Below are positions 50,310 to 60,005 of a stretch of 64,000 nt of DNA, in pieces. Numbering within the stretch: position 1 is the stretch's first letter; every line of letters begins with the position of its first letter. The notes under the pieces were generated by a model. The model had not been told where the DNA came from. It was given only the letters and a program-made list of their open reading frames with translations, and made no database searches. The position numbers were made by a program, and so were the translations under genes. This DNA comes from JAGXSE01 sp040757295 (GTDB taxonomy: Bacteria; Bacillota; PH28-bin88): NCBI GenBank assembly GCA_040757295.1, contig JBFLXH010000011.1:1-64000 (forward strand), written 5' to 3'.

Positions 50310-52322
50310 TCAGCGATTCTGAGCTTGGGCAATTTCCTGATCCAGGCACCGGGCCAGCTCTGCCAAGGTGCATTTCTCCAGCAGCCGGCCGTTCATGCGC
50401 ACACAGGGTCCCTTCTCACAGGCTTCGCTGCAAAAAGAGGCGCTGATGTCTACCAGGTGGGCCTGCCCCCTTTCTTCCACATGAGCCAGGACCTGCCGTA
50501 AGAGGTCGTGGCCCCCTTTTAAGTGGCAGTTGGTGCCTACACAAACTGCCAGGTGCACCAGTGCCTCTGCCCCGGCTTGGAGTACCATTTCTTTAGCTTC
50601 GATCCGCCGGCGAGGATGGTAGCTGGTGTGTAACAGATCGTGGCTTAGGCCCTGGTTGGGGCTGCCTAAAACATCGGTATAAAAACGCTGGAGGTAGGGG
50701 TTATCCTGGCTGTTGTGCATTTGGAGCATGGTATCCAGCTGGTAGATGCCTGCCTGCCGGGCCTGTCGCACGGAGACGTCTTTTGGAATTGGTTGGCCAG
50801 CCCCGCCCACGCAGCCGCCGGGACAGGCCATTACCTCCACCAGGTCGTATTGGACCCTGCCTTGCAGGATGTCCTCCAATAACCTTTGGGCTGCTCCCAA
50901 CCCATGCACTGCAGCGACCTTAACAGTGCTGCCGCCCAGGGTTACCTCAGCTTCCTTGACTGGTTTTAAGCCTCTCAAAGGGCGGAAATTAACCGGGCCC
51001 TGGCGGGAACCGCCCAGGGCTTGGCTGGCAAAGCGGAGAACCGCCTCGGCCACGCCTCCGGTGGTCCCAAACAACACCCCGGCCCCGCTTTTAAAGCCAA
51101 AAGGCAGATCCAGCCGTTCCGGTTCAAGGGACGGAAAGTCCAGCCCAGCTTCCATAATCATTTTTCTTAACTCATGGGTAGTGATCACTGCATCCACGTC
51201 TGGCAAGCCATTGGAGGTGAATTCCGGCCGCTTAGCTTCAAACTTTTTAGCGGTACAAGGCATAATGCTTACTACAAACACCTGCTCCGGCTTTACTCCA
51301 AGTTCTAGAGGCAGCTCGCGTTTTAGTACCCGCCCCAGCATTTGCTGGGGGCTTTTACAGGTGCTTAAGTTATCCAAGATCTCCGGGTAATACTGCTCAA
51401 CCAGCTTGACCCAGGCTGGGCAGCAACTGGTAAACTGGGGCAGATGGCGGCCTTCCTGGAAACGGGCCAAAAACTCGGTTCCTTCCTCAAGCACCGTCAG
51501 GTCTGCCGCAAAGGCAGTATCGTAAACCTTTTCTACCCCCATATACTTTAGCGCCGCAACGATCTGCCCCATGCTGGTTTCACCTGCTGGGAGGCCAAAA
51601 GCCTCGCTCATCCCAATGCGGACTGCCGGTGCCACTTGGGCTACCACTACCCGTTTAGGGTCGTGAATGGCCTGCCAGACCTGGTCCAGGTGGCTTTGCA
51701 CCGCCAAAGCGCCGGTGGGGCAAAGGCTGGCACACTGGCCGCAATTAACACATTCCGTATGCTCAAGTTTCATGCCAAAGGCTGGCTGGACCTGCACCGC
51801 GCTGCCCCGGAAGGCAAAATCCAGCACCCCAATCCCTTGGATCTCCTGGCAAAACCGCACACAATCCCCGCAAAGGACACACTTGTTGGGATTTCTTACC
51901 AGTGCTGGGCTGGAAATGTCTACAGGACGGTGTTTTGTCCGGCGGCGGTAGCGCACGGGATTGGCTCCCAGCCGGTCTGCCAGCTTCAAAAGCTGGCAGG
52001 TGCCAGACTTGGGACAGGTAGGGCAATTTACCTCATGGTTGGCTAGCAAAAGCTCCACTGTAATCCGGCGGATGCCCCTAATCTCTGCCGTATTGGTCTT
52101 GACCACCATGCCTGGCTCCGGCTGGGTGGTACAGCTGGTGACCAGACCCTTCCCGGCTACCTCCACCAGGCACAGCCGGCAGGCGCCGTAAACGCTCAGG
52201 TCGCTGTGGTAGCAAAATGTCGGCAGGTCTATCCCGCTGGCCCGGATAAGTTCCAAGAGATTCTGCTGGCCGGCTATCTGCACTAACCGGCCGTCGATAG
52301 TTAAAGTTTGGCTTCCGGTCAT
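50310..52322 (-). CDS. hydA: [FeFe] hydrogenase catalytic subunit HydA, copy 1
   Basis: Catalytic subunit (670 residues) of a NAD(H)- and ferredoxin-dependent, probably electron-bifurcating hydrogenase. Domains in order are an N-terminal [2Fe-2S] (Cys37, 48, 51, 64), His-Cys 4Fe-4S (NHEVNCPTCPKSGTC), two 4Fe-4S motifs (KCVLCGDCVRFC, ECVNCGQCASLC), the H-cluster domain with Cys300 and Cys301 (TSCCP), Cys356 (MPCTAKKFE), Cys500 and Cys504 (MACPGGC), and a C-terminal thioredoxin-like [2Fe-2S] domain (CVGTNC...CSEACEKG). All catalytic residues are present. A repeat unit separates it from hydB upstream. Confidence 0.95.
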   Translation of the reverse strand: MTGSQTLTIDGRLVQIAGQQNLLELIRASGIDLPTFCYHSDLSVYGACRLCLVEVAGKGLVTSCTTQPEPGMVVKTNTAEIRGIRRITVELLLANHEVNCPTCPKSGTCQLLKLADRLGANPVRYRRRTKHRPVDISSPALVRNPNKCVLCGDCVRFCQEIQGIGVLDFAFRGSAVQVQPAFGMKLEHTECVNCGQCASLCPTGALAVQSHLDQVWQAIHDPKRVVVAQVAPAVRIGMSEAFGLPAGETSMGQIVAALKYMGVEKVYDTAFAADLTVLEEGTEFLARFQEGRHLPQFTSCCPAWVKLVEQYYPEILDNLSTCKSPQQMLGRVLKRELPLELGVKPEQVFVVSIMPCTAKKFEAKRPEFTSNGLPDVDAVITTHELRKMIMEAGLDFPSLEPERLDLPFGFKSGAGVLFGTTGGVAEAVLRFASQALGGSRQGPVNFRPLRGLKPVKEAEVTLGGSTVKVAAVHGLGAAQRLLEDILQGRVQYDLVEVMACPGGCVGGAGQPIPKDVSVRQARQAGIYQLDTMLQMHNSQDNPYLQRFYTDVLGSPNQGLSHDLLHTSYHPRRRIEAKEMVLQAGAEALVHLAVCVGTNCHLKGGHDLLRQVLAHVEERGQAHLVDISASFCSEACEKGPCVRMNGRLLEKCTLAELARCLDQEIAQAQNR

Positions 52323-52342
52323 CTGGCAATCCCTCCGGTTTA

Positions 52343-52448
52343 TATAATGAGCAAGGCCACTAATTATTCATTGATTTACCGTGGCCTGAAAGCGAATTTC
52401 ATACTCGGCTTCATTATGATAATGCAATTTTACCCCTTGCCGAGTATA
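52343..52448 (+). repeat. 106-bp two-hairpin repeat, full copy (A5), between hydA and hydB
   Basis: Same length and hairpins as the copy at 4991, on the plus strand while the hydrogenase genes run on the minus strand. It fills almost the whole gap between hydB (stop 52451) and hydA (start 52322), so the operon must be transcribed through it. Confidence 0.92.
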
Positions 52449-52450
52449 TT

Positions 52451-54337
52451 TTAGGCTACTGAAATGGCCATCGGCTTGCAGGCTTTGACGCAAACCCCAC
52501 ACTTGACGCACTTGGCGACATCAATGCGGTGAGGCATGCGCCGTTCTCCTTGAATAGCCCCCACGGGGCATTTTTGGGCGCACAGGGTGCAGCCTTTGCA
52601 GGTTTCCTGGTCGATGACATAGGTCTTCAGCTCGGCGCAAACACCTGCCGGGCAGTAAAGCCGTTCAGTGTGGGCCAAGAATTCGCTCTTGAACAAGCTC
52701 AACATGCTGAGGACAGGATTAGGGGCGCTTTTGCCAAGGCCGCAGAGGGAGGCCTTTTTCACTGCCTGGGCGGTTTCTGCCAAAAGGTCCAGGTCTCCGG
52801 GTTGGGCTTGGCCATTGATGATGTCCTGCAGGATGCCCAGCATCTGCTTGGTGCCCTCCCGGCAAAGGACACACTTGCCGCAGGATTCATTTTGGCTAAA
52901 CTGCATAAAAAAGCGGGCCATCTCCACCATGCAGGTGGAATCATCCATCACAACTATTCCCCCGGAACCCATCATTGCTCCTGCCCGGGACAGGCTGTCA
53001 AAATCCACTGGCATATCCAGGTGTTCCATGCCTAAGCAGCCGCCGGAAGGACCGCCAATCTGCACCGCCTTAAACCTGCGGCCTGCTGGAATGCCCCCTC
53101 CGATATCATAAATGATTTCCCGCAGGGTGGTCCCTAGGGGCACCTCAATAAGACCATTGTCCCGGACATGGCCGGTTAAGGCGAAGGTCTTGGTGCCAGG
53201 GTTTTTGGGGCTGCCGTGTTTAAGAAAATTGGCTACCCCTAGTTCAAAAATCCGCCTGACCGTGCCTAGAGTCTCCACGTTATTGACTACCGTTGGCCGG
53301 CCAAATAACCCCGCCTGGGCGGGATAAGGCGGCTTAGGCCGAGGCATCCCTCGTTCCCCTTCGATGGAGGCTAGGAGGGCTGTCTCCTCACCGCAGACGA
53401 AGGCGCCGGCACCCTCGATGACCTCACAGTCAAAGGAAAATTTAGTGCCAAAAATTGGCCCGCCGATCAGGCCTAAGGCCTTGGCATCTTGGATGGCTTT
53501 TTTCATCCTGGCTAGGGCCAGAGGGTATTCGGCCCGGATATAAAAGTAGCCCTGGCTGGCTCCAGTGGCGTAGGCAGCAATGATGGAGCCCTCCAAAACC
53601 AGGTGGGGGTCGCCTTCCATCAGGCTCCGGTTCATGAAGGCTCCAGGGTCCCCTTCATCCCCGTTGCACACCAGGTATTTAATGGTACCCTTTGCCTCCA
53701 GGGTGGCCAACCACTTGCGGCCAGTAGGAAAACCGGCCCCCCCCCGGCCCCGCAGGCCCGAAAGGAGTACCTCATGGCAGACCTCTTGGGGGGTCATCTG
53801 GGTGATTACACGCCGGGCTGTGGCATAGCCTCCCATGGCAATGTATTCTTCTAGATCCTCCGGGTCAATTAGCCCACAGTTAGCCAGGACCAATCGCTGT
53901 TGCTTGCTGTAAAAGGGGATCTCTTGGGTGTTGCGGCAGGGCATGCCGGTATGGGGATGCTTGTAGAGCAGTCTTTCTACGGCCTCCCCTTTGATGATAG
54001 AGGCCTCGAAGATCTCTGCCACATCCCCTGGCTGCACGCGGCAGTAAAAAAGTTCCTTAACCCCTGTAGTCAAGGGTTGAACCGTAACCAGTGGCCCGAT
54101 TTGGCAAAAACCTTTGCAGCCGACCCTTTTAATCCTGCCTTGGTGCATGCAAGGGTCCTCCCCGGCCAGCTCCACCTGGGCCAGGTTCCCCAAGTCACCT
54201 GCTAGCCGCACAAACTCCTCATAAACCTCTAAGGCACCAGTGGCAATGCAGCCAGTGCCGCAACAAACCAGCACCCGGTAACCCAAACCGGCTTCTTCCG
54301 CAGTTTTTTTTGTAGCAATCTCCATTAAGCTTTTCAC
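52451..54337 (-). CDS. hydB: NuoF-like hydrogenase subunit HydB, copy 1
   Basis: Flavin-containing NADH-binding subunit (628 residues) of the bifurcating hydrogenase. It has an N-terminal thioredoxin-like [2Fe-2S] domain (CCGTGC, CKGFCQ), the NADH/FMN domain (LRGRGGAGFPTGRKWLA, CNGDEGDPGAFMNRSLMEGD), SLBB, the CGKCVLCREG iron-sulfur domain and two C-terminal 4Fe-4S motifs (CKGCTLCAQKC, CVKCGVCVKAC). GTG start overlapping the hydC stop by one base. It corresponds in layout to HydB of Thermotoga and Moorella-type complexes. Confidence 0.94.
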   Translation of the reverse strand: MKSLMEIATKKTAEEAGLGYRVLVCCGTGCIATGALEVYEEFVRLAGDLGNLAQVELAGEDPCMHQGRIKRVGCKGFCQIGPLVTVQPLTTGVKELFYCRVQPGDVAEIFEASIIKGEAVERLLYKHPHTGMPCRNTQEIPFYSKQQRLVLANCGLIDPEDLEEYIAMGGYATARRVITQMTPQEVCHEVLLSGLRGRGGAGFPTGRKWLATLEAKGTIKYLVCNGDEGDPGAFMNRSLMEGDPHLVLEGSIIAAYATGASQGYFYIRAEYPLALARMKKAIQDAKALGLIGGPIFGTKFSFDCEVIEGAGAFVCGEETALLASIEGERGMPRPKPPYPAQAGLFGRPTVVNNVETLGTVRRIFELGVANFLKHGSPKNPGTKTFALTGHVRDNGLIEVPLGTTLREIIYDIGGGIPAGRRFKAVQIGGPSGGCLGMEHLDMPVDFDSLSRAGAMMGSGGIVVMDDSTCMVEMARFFMQFSQNESCGKCVLCREGTKQMLGILQDIINGQAQPGDLDLLAETAQAVKKASLCGLGKSAPNPVLSMLSLFKSEFLAHTERLYCPAGVCAELKTYVIDQETCKGCTLCAQKCPVGAIQGERRMPHRIDVAKCVKCGVCVKACKPMAISVA

Positions 54338-54855
54338 TAGATCTGCTGCCCCTCCTCAATCAGGATTTGATCCAGCACCTGGTTTAATTTCTCTGGCGTT
54401 ACTTGGCTGTAAACCTGGTCATTAATTACCACTACCGGCGCCAAGCCGCAGGCTCCCAGGCAGGCTACGATTTCCATGGTAAAAAGGTAATCGTCTGTAG
54501 TGGGCTTTTGCTCACTCAAACTTAGCCTTTTTTCCAACAAGTCAATCAAATGCTGGCTGTGTTTTACGTGGCAGGCGGTACCGTCACAGATGCGGATAAT
54601 ATACTTACCCTTGGCAGCAAGGGAAAAATGGGCATAAAAAGTTGCTACCCCAAAGACCTTGGCTCTAGGAAGGCCTAAATTGGTGGCCAAGTAGCTCAAA
54701 ACCGGTTCCGGCAGGTACCGGTATTCCTCCTGCACAGCCTGCAGGATAGCAATCAGCCGCGTGGAGTCCCCATTAAAGCGATCTAGGATCTCGGTCACTT
54801 TTTTAAATTGCCGGGGGCTCACTTGGCCCTGGCGGGAGGCAGTCACATTAACCAT
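54337..54855 (-). CDS. hydC: NuoE-like hydrogenase subunit HydC, copy 1
   Basis: Small [2Fe-2S] thioredoxin-like subunit of 172 residues. The cluster ligands lie in CDGTACHVKH and ACLGACGLAP, preceded by the family helix bundle with EYRYLPEPVLSYLATNLGLP. It transfers electrons between HydB flavin and the HydA iron-sulfur chain. AAAGGAGGAATT precedes the ATG on the minus strand. The gene is preceded by a 187-bp gap from the second HydA gene. A stand-alone version here contrasts with the fused copy at 57091. Confidence 0.94.
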   Translation of the reverse strand: MVNVTASRQGQVSPRQFKKVTEILDRFNGDSTRLIAILQAVQEEYRYLPEPVLSYLATNLGLPRAKVFGVATFYAHFSLAAKGKYIIRICDGTACHVKHSQHLIDLLEKRLSLSEQKPTTDDYLFTMEIVACLGACGLAPVVVINDQVYSQVTPEKLNQVLDQILIEEGQQI

Positions 54856-54981
54856 CTAATTCCTCCTTTGCAGCAATACCATAGCTTATGATAAAATTTC
54901 CAATAATACCATTTTAAAGCATGGCTTGCCAGTCAGCCTGCTATTGTGAAAACTATCACTATCTTTCTAACCAGGAACCGT

Positions 54982-55007
54982 TTACCTCCCTTCCATAAGG
55001 GAGGTAA
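54982..55007. terminator. 11-bp hairpin between the two hydrogenase operons
   Basis: TTACCTCCCTT (54982-54992) pairs with AAGGGAGGTAA (54997-55007), loop CCAT. No T run follows on either strand, so it may be an mRNA-processing hairpin separating hydA copy 2 from hydC copy 1. Confidence 0.45.
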
Positions 55008-55042
55008 GCGGAAGGCAAGTAAGAAGCTGGGGATCTAGACCG

Positions 55043-57091
55043 TTAAAGGGTTTTTAATTGGGGTCGCAACCGGTTTTCGAACAAGTCCTTGACTCCTGCC
55101 GGGGTAACCCCGGTAACCAGCTGGTCGCCAATCCGGAGGGACACTCCTTGGTCGCAGTGTTCCAGGCAAAAGGTAGCGCTGATGCTTACCTGCCGGTCCA
55201 GATTGGCCTGCCGGATTTCCTGGAGCAGGTTTTCCAAAACCCCGTGGGCACCGCGCAGAAAACAGCCAGTTCCCACGCATACCGAAACCTCCAAGGCGCC
55301 GGCCTTGGCCTCCAGGATGGGGTGGGCAGAGCTGCCGGGCATCCTCCGCCGGGGACTATAAGTGGTATGCAGCAAGTGGTGGGCTACTTCACTGCCAGGT
55401 TTACCCAGGTGTCGCTGGTACATCTCCTTGACAAAGGGGTTATGGGCAGCCACCCTTAGCTGCATGGACCGGTCGATGCGATAAAGCCCTTTTTTCCTGA
55501 GGCCCCGGGACCCTTCACCCTGATAGGGTTGGCCGCCGCCGCCTACACAGCCGCCGGGACAGGCCATCACTTCAATCAAATGGTAGTAAGCTTTTCCTTC
55601 ACGCACTGCCTTCAACAGCTCGCCTGCTGCCTTTAAGCCGCTGACGATGGCTACTTTAAGGGTGAGATCCCCTAAGGTAACATCGGCGGTTTTCACCCGG
55701 TCTTCTGATGCCAATTCTTTGAAGTTAAAGCCAGGGGGCTGGGGCAGGCCGGCTTCCTCCAGGGCCAGCCGCAGCACTGCCTCTGTCACTCCGCCGCTGG
55801 CGCCGAAAATCACCCCTGCCCCAGTGGTCATCCCCAGGGGGTTATCGCAAGCCTCCGGCTCCAATTCGGCAAAAACAATGCCTCCCTGCCGGACCAGCTG
55901 GGCTGCTTCTACTGTTGATAAGACAACATCCACATCGGGACCTGATTGGCCGGTGTGCTCCGGGCGCTGGGCCTCAAACTTTTTAGCCGTACAGGGCATC
56001 AATGAGACCATCATCACCTTTTTTTCTCCCGCCCCCAGGTCCGCTTTGGGCAATTCTTTCACCAGGGTTCCCAGCATCTGTTGGGGAGATTTGCAGGTGG
56101 AAATATTAGGGATAAAATCGGGAAAGTACTGCTCCGTATACTTAACCCAGGCCGGGCAGCAAGAGGTTAAATGGGGGAAGGGGCCTCCATGACGCAGCCT
56201 TTCTTTAAACTCATGGGTTTCCTCTATCGTAGTTAAATCAGCGGAAAAAACCGTGTCGTAGACCCGGTCAAAGCCCAATCTTTTTAAGGCTGCCACTACC
56301 AGTCCGGTGCCGTCTTCCCCGGGTGGGAGGCCAAACTCTTCCCCCAGGGAGACCCGCACTGCAGGGGCCAACTGGGCGACCACAAAGGTTTCCGGGTCCT
56401 GGAGGGCATCCCAAACCCGATCCACCTCCGAGCGGATGGTGATGGCGGCAGTAGGGCACACTGCCGCACATTGGCCGCAGTGGACGCAGTCCACCTCGGC
56501 CAAGCTGCGCCCAAAAGCCGGCAAGACTATTGTCCGGGAGCCCCGGAAGGCAAAGTCCAAGACTCCCAGCCCCTGGATTTCCCGGCACATGCGCACACAA
56601 TCCCCGCAAAGGATGCATTTATTGGGATCCCGCACGACAGCCGGCCCGGAAGCATCCAAAGCCAGGGCATCCTGCCGCTGGCCATAGCGGGCCTCCCGCA
56701 GGCCCATGCGCTGGCAGAGTTCCTGTAAGCGACAGGCCGTACCCTTGGGGCAGGTAGGGCAGTCTAGCTTATGGTTAGCGAGGATCAGCTCCAAAATAGT
56801 CCGGCGCAGCTGCAATAACTTTGGGCTGTCTGTAACCACCAGCATCCCGTTCTCCGGTTTGGTAGAGCAGGAAGCCATCAGCCCCCGGCCTTCTACCTCC
56901 ACCAGGCAGAGGCGGCAGGCCCCGTAAACGCTTAATTCAGAGTGATAACAAAAAGACGGGATGTCAATGCCTTCCCGGCGGGCAGTTTCCAGCAGGCTTT
57001 CTCCCAGGTAATAGGAAACCTCCCGCCCGTTTAGGCTTATTTTTCCCAAGGCTGTTTTTTCGCTGCCTGGATTAAGGGCCTGAGTGGTCAT
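55043..57091 (-). CDS. hydA: [FeFe] hydrogenase catalytic subunit HydA, copy 2
   Basis: A 682-residue paralogue of the product at 50310 with the same domain order: [2Fe-2S] (CYHSELSVYGACRLC), His-Cys cluster (NHKLDCPTCPKGTAC), two 4Fe-4S motifs (KCILCGDCVRMC, DCVHCGQCAAVC), H-cluster motifs TSCCPAW, MPCTAKKFEA and MACPGGCVGGGGQ, and the C-terminal thioredoxin-like [2Fe-2S] domain (CVGTGC...CLEHCDQG). Its ATG overlaps the stop of the fused HydC-HydB gene by one base, so the two subunits are coupled. Having two complete systems side by side suggests use under different conditions or with different partners. Confidence 0.95.
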   Translation of the reverse strand: MTTQALNPGSEKTALGKISLNGREVSYYLGESLLETARREGIDIPSFCYHSELSVYGACRLCLVEVEGRGLMASCSTKPENGMLVVTDSPKLLQLRRTILELILANHKLDCPTCPKGTACRLQELCQRMGLREARYGQRQDALALDASGPAVVRDPNKCILCGDCVRMCREIQGLGVLDFAFRGSRTIVLPAFGRSLAEVDCVHCGQCAAVCPTAAITIRSEVDRVWDALQDPETFVVAQLAPAVRVSLGEEFGLPPGEDGTGLVVAALKRLGFDRVYDTVFSADLTTIEETHEFKERLRHGGPFPHLTSCCPAWVKYTEQYFPDFIPNISTCKSPQQMLGTLVKELPKADLGAGEKKVMMVSLMPCTAKKFEAQRPEHTGQSGPDVDVVLSTVEAAQLVRQGGIVFAELEPEACDNPLGMTTGAGVIFGASGGVTEAVLRLALEEAGLPQPPGFNFKELASEDRVKTADVTLGDLTLKVAIVSGLKAAGELLKAVREGKAYYHLIEVMACPGGCVGGGGQPYQGEGSRGLRKKGLYRIDRSMQLRVAAHNPFVKEMYQRHLGKPGSEVAHHLLHTTYSPRRRMPGSSAHPILEAKAGALEVSVCVGTGCFLRGAHGVLENLLQEIRQANLDRQVSISATFCLEHCDQGVSLRIGDQLVTGVTPAGVKDLFENRLRPQLKTL

Positions 57092-59643
57092 CAGACTACC
57101 TCCTTCATCTTGCTGCTCCTAGTAATAGCCTGGAACTTGCATTTTTCTGCACAGGCGCCGCATTTAATGCAATAGGCGATCTCGATGATGTGGGGTTGTT
57201 TTCGTTCGCCCCGGATAGCGTTTACCCGGCAGACCTTGACACAAACGCCACAGCCGGTACATTTATCTGGCAGGATCAGATAATCTAACAGGTCTTCACA
57301 AACTCCCGCAGGACAGCACTTTTCTTCAATGTGCCGCCGGTATTCCTCCCGGAAGTAGCGCAGGGTGCTTAAAACCGGGTTGGGGGCCGTTTTGCCCAAG
57401 CCGCATAAGGAAGCGTTAGCCACCACGTTGGCCAGCCGTTCCAGGTCCCCCAGGTCCTGGGGCTTGGCCTGCCCAGTAGTAATTCTTTCTAGTATTTCCA
57501 GCATTTTTTTCGAGCCTTCCCGGCAAGGGATACACTTGCCGCAAGATTCTTCCTGGATAAAGTTCATGAAAAAGCGGGCAATCTCGACCATACAAGTGCC
57601 CTCATCCATTACCACCAGCCCCCCGGAGCCGACCATTGCCCCTACCCCTTTTAAGGATTCGTAGTCCAGCGGCAATTCTAGGTGTTCAGCCGTCAGGCAT
57701 CCTCCTGAAGGGCCGCCGATCTGGACGGCTTTAAAAGGATATTCCCGGCGCATCCCCCCGCCGATATCAAACACCACTTTGCGCAAGGGAGTCCCCATTG
57801 CCACTTCTACCAGGCCGGTGCGGGCCACCTGGCCGGCCAGGGCAAAGGTTTTGGTGCCCGGGCTAGTGGGGGTGCCGTACTGGCGGAAAGCTGCAGCTCC
57901 TTCTTTAATGATATAAGGCACCAAGGCCAAAGTCTCCACGTTATTAATCACCGTCGGCTTGCCCCAAAGGCCGGAAACAGCCGGGAAGGGAGGCCGGGGA
58001 CGGGGCATGCCCCGCTGGCCTTCAATGGAAGCAAGGAGGGCCGTCTCTTCGCCGCAGACAAAGGCACCAGCTCCTTCCTTCAGGCGAATATTAAGAGAAA
58101 AACTGCTGCCGAGGATATTCTCTCCTAGCAAGCCCCAGTCCTTTGCCTCTTTCAGGGCCTGGTAAGTGCGGCTGACGGCCAGGGGATATTCCGCCCGGAG
58201 ATAAATATAAGCCTCATCAGCCCCCACAGCATAGGCAGCCAGGGCGATGCCCTCCAAAACCCGGTGGGGGTCGCCTTCCAGGAGGCTTCTGTCCATAAAG
58301 GCCCCTGGGTCTCCCTCATCAGCATTGCAAACGATGTATTTCTTGTCTCCCAAGGCCTGGCGGCAGGCATCCCATTTCACGCCTGTCAAAAATCCTCCTC
58401 CGCCTCGCCCTCTTAAGCCAGCGGCCTTAACTTCAGCCACTACCTGTTCTGGAGTCATGTCAAAGAGAGCCCGGGCCAGGGCTTGGTAGCCGCCAAAGGC
58501 CAGGTATTCCCGGATATCCTCGCTGTCTAAACGGCCGCAGGTGGCCATCGCGATCTTCTCTTGGTTGGCATAAAAAGGGATCTGAGATTCAAAAGGCAAA
58601 AGCTCCTGGTTTGGCCCCTGGTACAAGAGCCGGGGTATAATCCGTCCCCCGAGCACAGTTTCCGTAACGATTTCATTAGCATCCTCCGGCTTGACCCGGG
58701 CATAGACGATGCGCCCCGGCTCCAGCACCACCAGGGGTGCCAGCTGGCAATAGCCATGGCAGCCGGCCTTAATGAGCCCTGCTTCTCCCTTTCCCGCCGG
58801 CTGGGGCTGGTGATGGGGAAAGGCCGGAACGGGTTTAGGGTGAACAGGCTGTCCCTCGCCATGCTTGGGCAAATAGCCCAAACGGGCTTTAAGACCCCGG
58901 GCGTCCAGAGCTTGGCTTAGGGCGTCATATAACTCCTGAGCCCCGCTGGCAATGCAAGCTGTCTCCATGCAAACCAGCAGGCGAATCTTTTGCGCCTCTA
59001 TTTCCGTCTGGTACCGGGCAGCAGCCCGATCCAGGTCAGCTCGGCTGGCTAATAGATCGGGAAGAGAGGGTTTGGGCTGGATGGCTTGGCCTAAATCTGC
59101 CGCCGGCGGCTCTGGTTTGGCCGGCGGGATCAAAGCCTCTTCCGCCGCTAGCCGAAGTACCAGCTGGGTGGCCTCCGCCGGAGTCAGGTTGCCGTATACC
59201 TCCTTGTCATTGACCATCACTACAGGTGCCAGCCCGCAGGCGCCAACACAGGCTACCCTCTCCACGGTAAACTTAAGGTCAGCGGTGGTCTCTGAGCTTG
59301 TAACCGAAGCGGAAAGCCCTGCGGCTTCCCGGATGGCGTAGTTCAGTTTTTCTGAACCCCGGACATGGCAGGCAGTACCGTCACATACCTTTATCACGAA
59401 GCGGCCCCGGGGTTCCAGGGTAAACTGGGAATAAAAAGTCCCAACTCCAAAGACAATTGCAGGCGGGAGATCCAGGGCGTTGGCCACATAAGCCAAGGTT
59501 TCTTCCGGCAGGTAGCGGTATTCCCCTTGAATATCCTGAAGCATGGCTACCAGGTTGGATACCTTGCCTCCGTGGCGGGCAACAATGGCGTTTAATTTCT
59601 CGATCTTGCTCAAGGGCTGTGCTTGTTGCGGGTTGGCAGTCAT
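57091..59643 (-). CDS. Fused HydC-HydB hydrogenase subunit (NuoE-NuoF fusion), copy 2
   Basis: An 850-residue fusion of the NuoE-like and NuoF-like subunits. Residues 1-172 are HydC (CDGTAC at 87-92, CVGACG at 132-137), a Pro-rich linker and helix follow (172-215), and residues 218-850 are HydB with its thioredoxin-like [2Fe-2S] domain (Cys225, 230, 295, 299), LRGRGGGGFLTGVKWDA, CNADEGDPGAFMDRSLLEGD, CGKCIPCREG and two C-terminal 4Fe-4S motifs. The second thioredoxin-like domain contains a His/Pro/Gly-rich insert (about 258-288) absent from HydB copy 1. It heads the operon. Fusion would fix 1:1 stoichiometry. Confidence 0.93.
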   Translation of the reverse strand: MTANPQQAQPLSKIEKLNAIVARHGGKVSNLVAMLQDIQGEYRYLPEETLAYVANALDLPPAIVFGVGTFYSQFTLEPRGRFVIKVCDGTACHVRGSEKLNYAIREAAGLSASVTSSETTADLKFTVERVACVGACGLAPVVMVNDKEVYGNLTPAEATQLVLRLAAEEALIPPAKPEPPAADLGQAIQPKPSLPDLLASRADLDRAAARYQTEIEAQKIRLLVCMETACIASGAQELYDALSQALDARGLKARLGYLPKHGEGQPVHPKPVPAFPHHQPQPAGKGEAGLIKAGCHGYCQLAPLVVLEPGRIVYARVKPEDANEIVTETVLGGRIIPRLLYQGPNQELLPFESQIPFYANQEKIAMATCGRLDSEDIREYLAFGGYQALARALFDMTPEQVVAEVKAAGLRGRGGGGFLTGVKWDACRQALGDKKYIVCNADEGDPGAFMDRSLLEGDPHRVLEGIALAAYAVGADEAYIYLRAEYPLAVSRTYQALKEAKDWGLLGENILGSSFSLNIRLKEGAGAFVCGEETALLASIEGQRGMPRPRPPFPAVSGLWGKPTVINNVETLALVPYIIKEGAAAFRQYGTPTSPGTKTFALAGQVARTGLVEVAMGTPLRKVVFDIGGGMRREYPFKAVQIGGPSGGCLTAEHLELPLDYESLKGVGAMVGSGGLVVMDEGTCMVEIARFFMNFIQEESCGKCIPCREGSKKMLEILERITTGQAKPQDLGDLERLANVVANASLCGLGKTAPNPVLSTLRYFREEYRRHIEEKCCPAGVCEDLLDYLILPDKCTGCGVCVKVCRVNAIRGERKQPHIIEIAYCIKCGACAEKCKFQAITRSSKMKEVV

Positions 59644-59884
59644 AAGTTAGCTTTCCCCCCTTTTTTAATGCCTGGAAATATTACTAGACTGAGCAATTTT
59701 CTTTGCTATTCTGGAGGCATTCTGGCCTTGTGCAATAATTCACAAAAAAAATAACAACTACCTCACCTCCTCCGGCAAAGGTGCCACCCCTGCCCCAGGT
59801 GTAACTACCCTGAAAATAACTATTTAACCATTTCTATTTGCTGATGGTGAAGCAAAGTTGCTCAGAGTCTTGCTTTTTGGTGGT

Positions 59885-59990
59885 CAGACCTCCACACCGC
59901 CTACGGCGGCACCATCAGACGAGGAAAATTTTATCACATATGGCTACCCGCTCTAATACCCCCGCTTCTTTAAAGCGGCGGGATAAGAGC
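59885..59990 (+). repeat. Partial repeat D followed by module B
   Basis: 59885-59923 matches the first 39 bases of repeat D (GCCGCC/GGCGGC-type hairpin at 59897-59910). 59929-59990 is module B with TTTTATCACATATGGCTACC and the hairpin CCCGCTTCTTTAAAGCGG. The stretch 59644-59884 between it and the hydrogenase operon has no gene. Confidence 0.75.
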
Positions 59991-60005
59991 GGCTACGCCC
60001 CTGCA

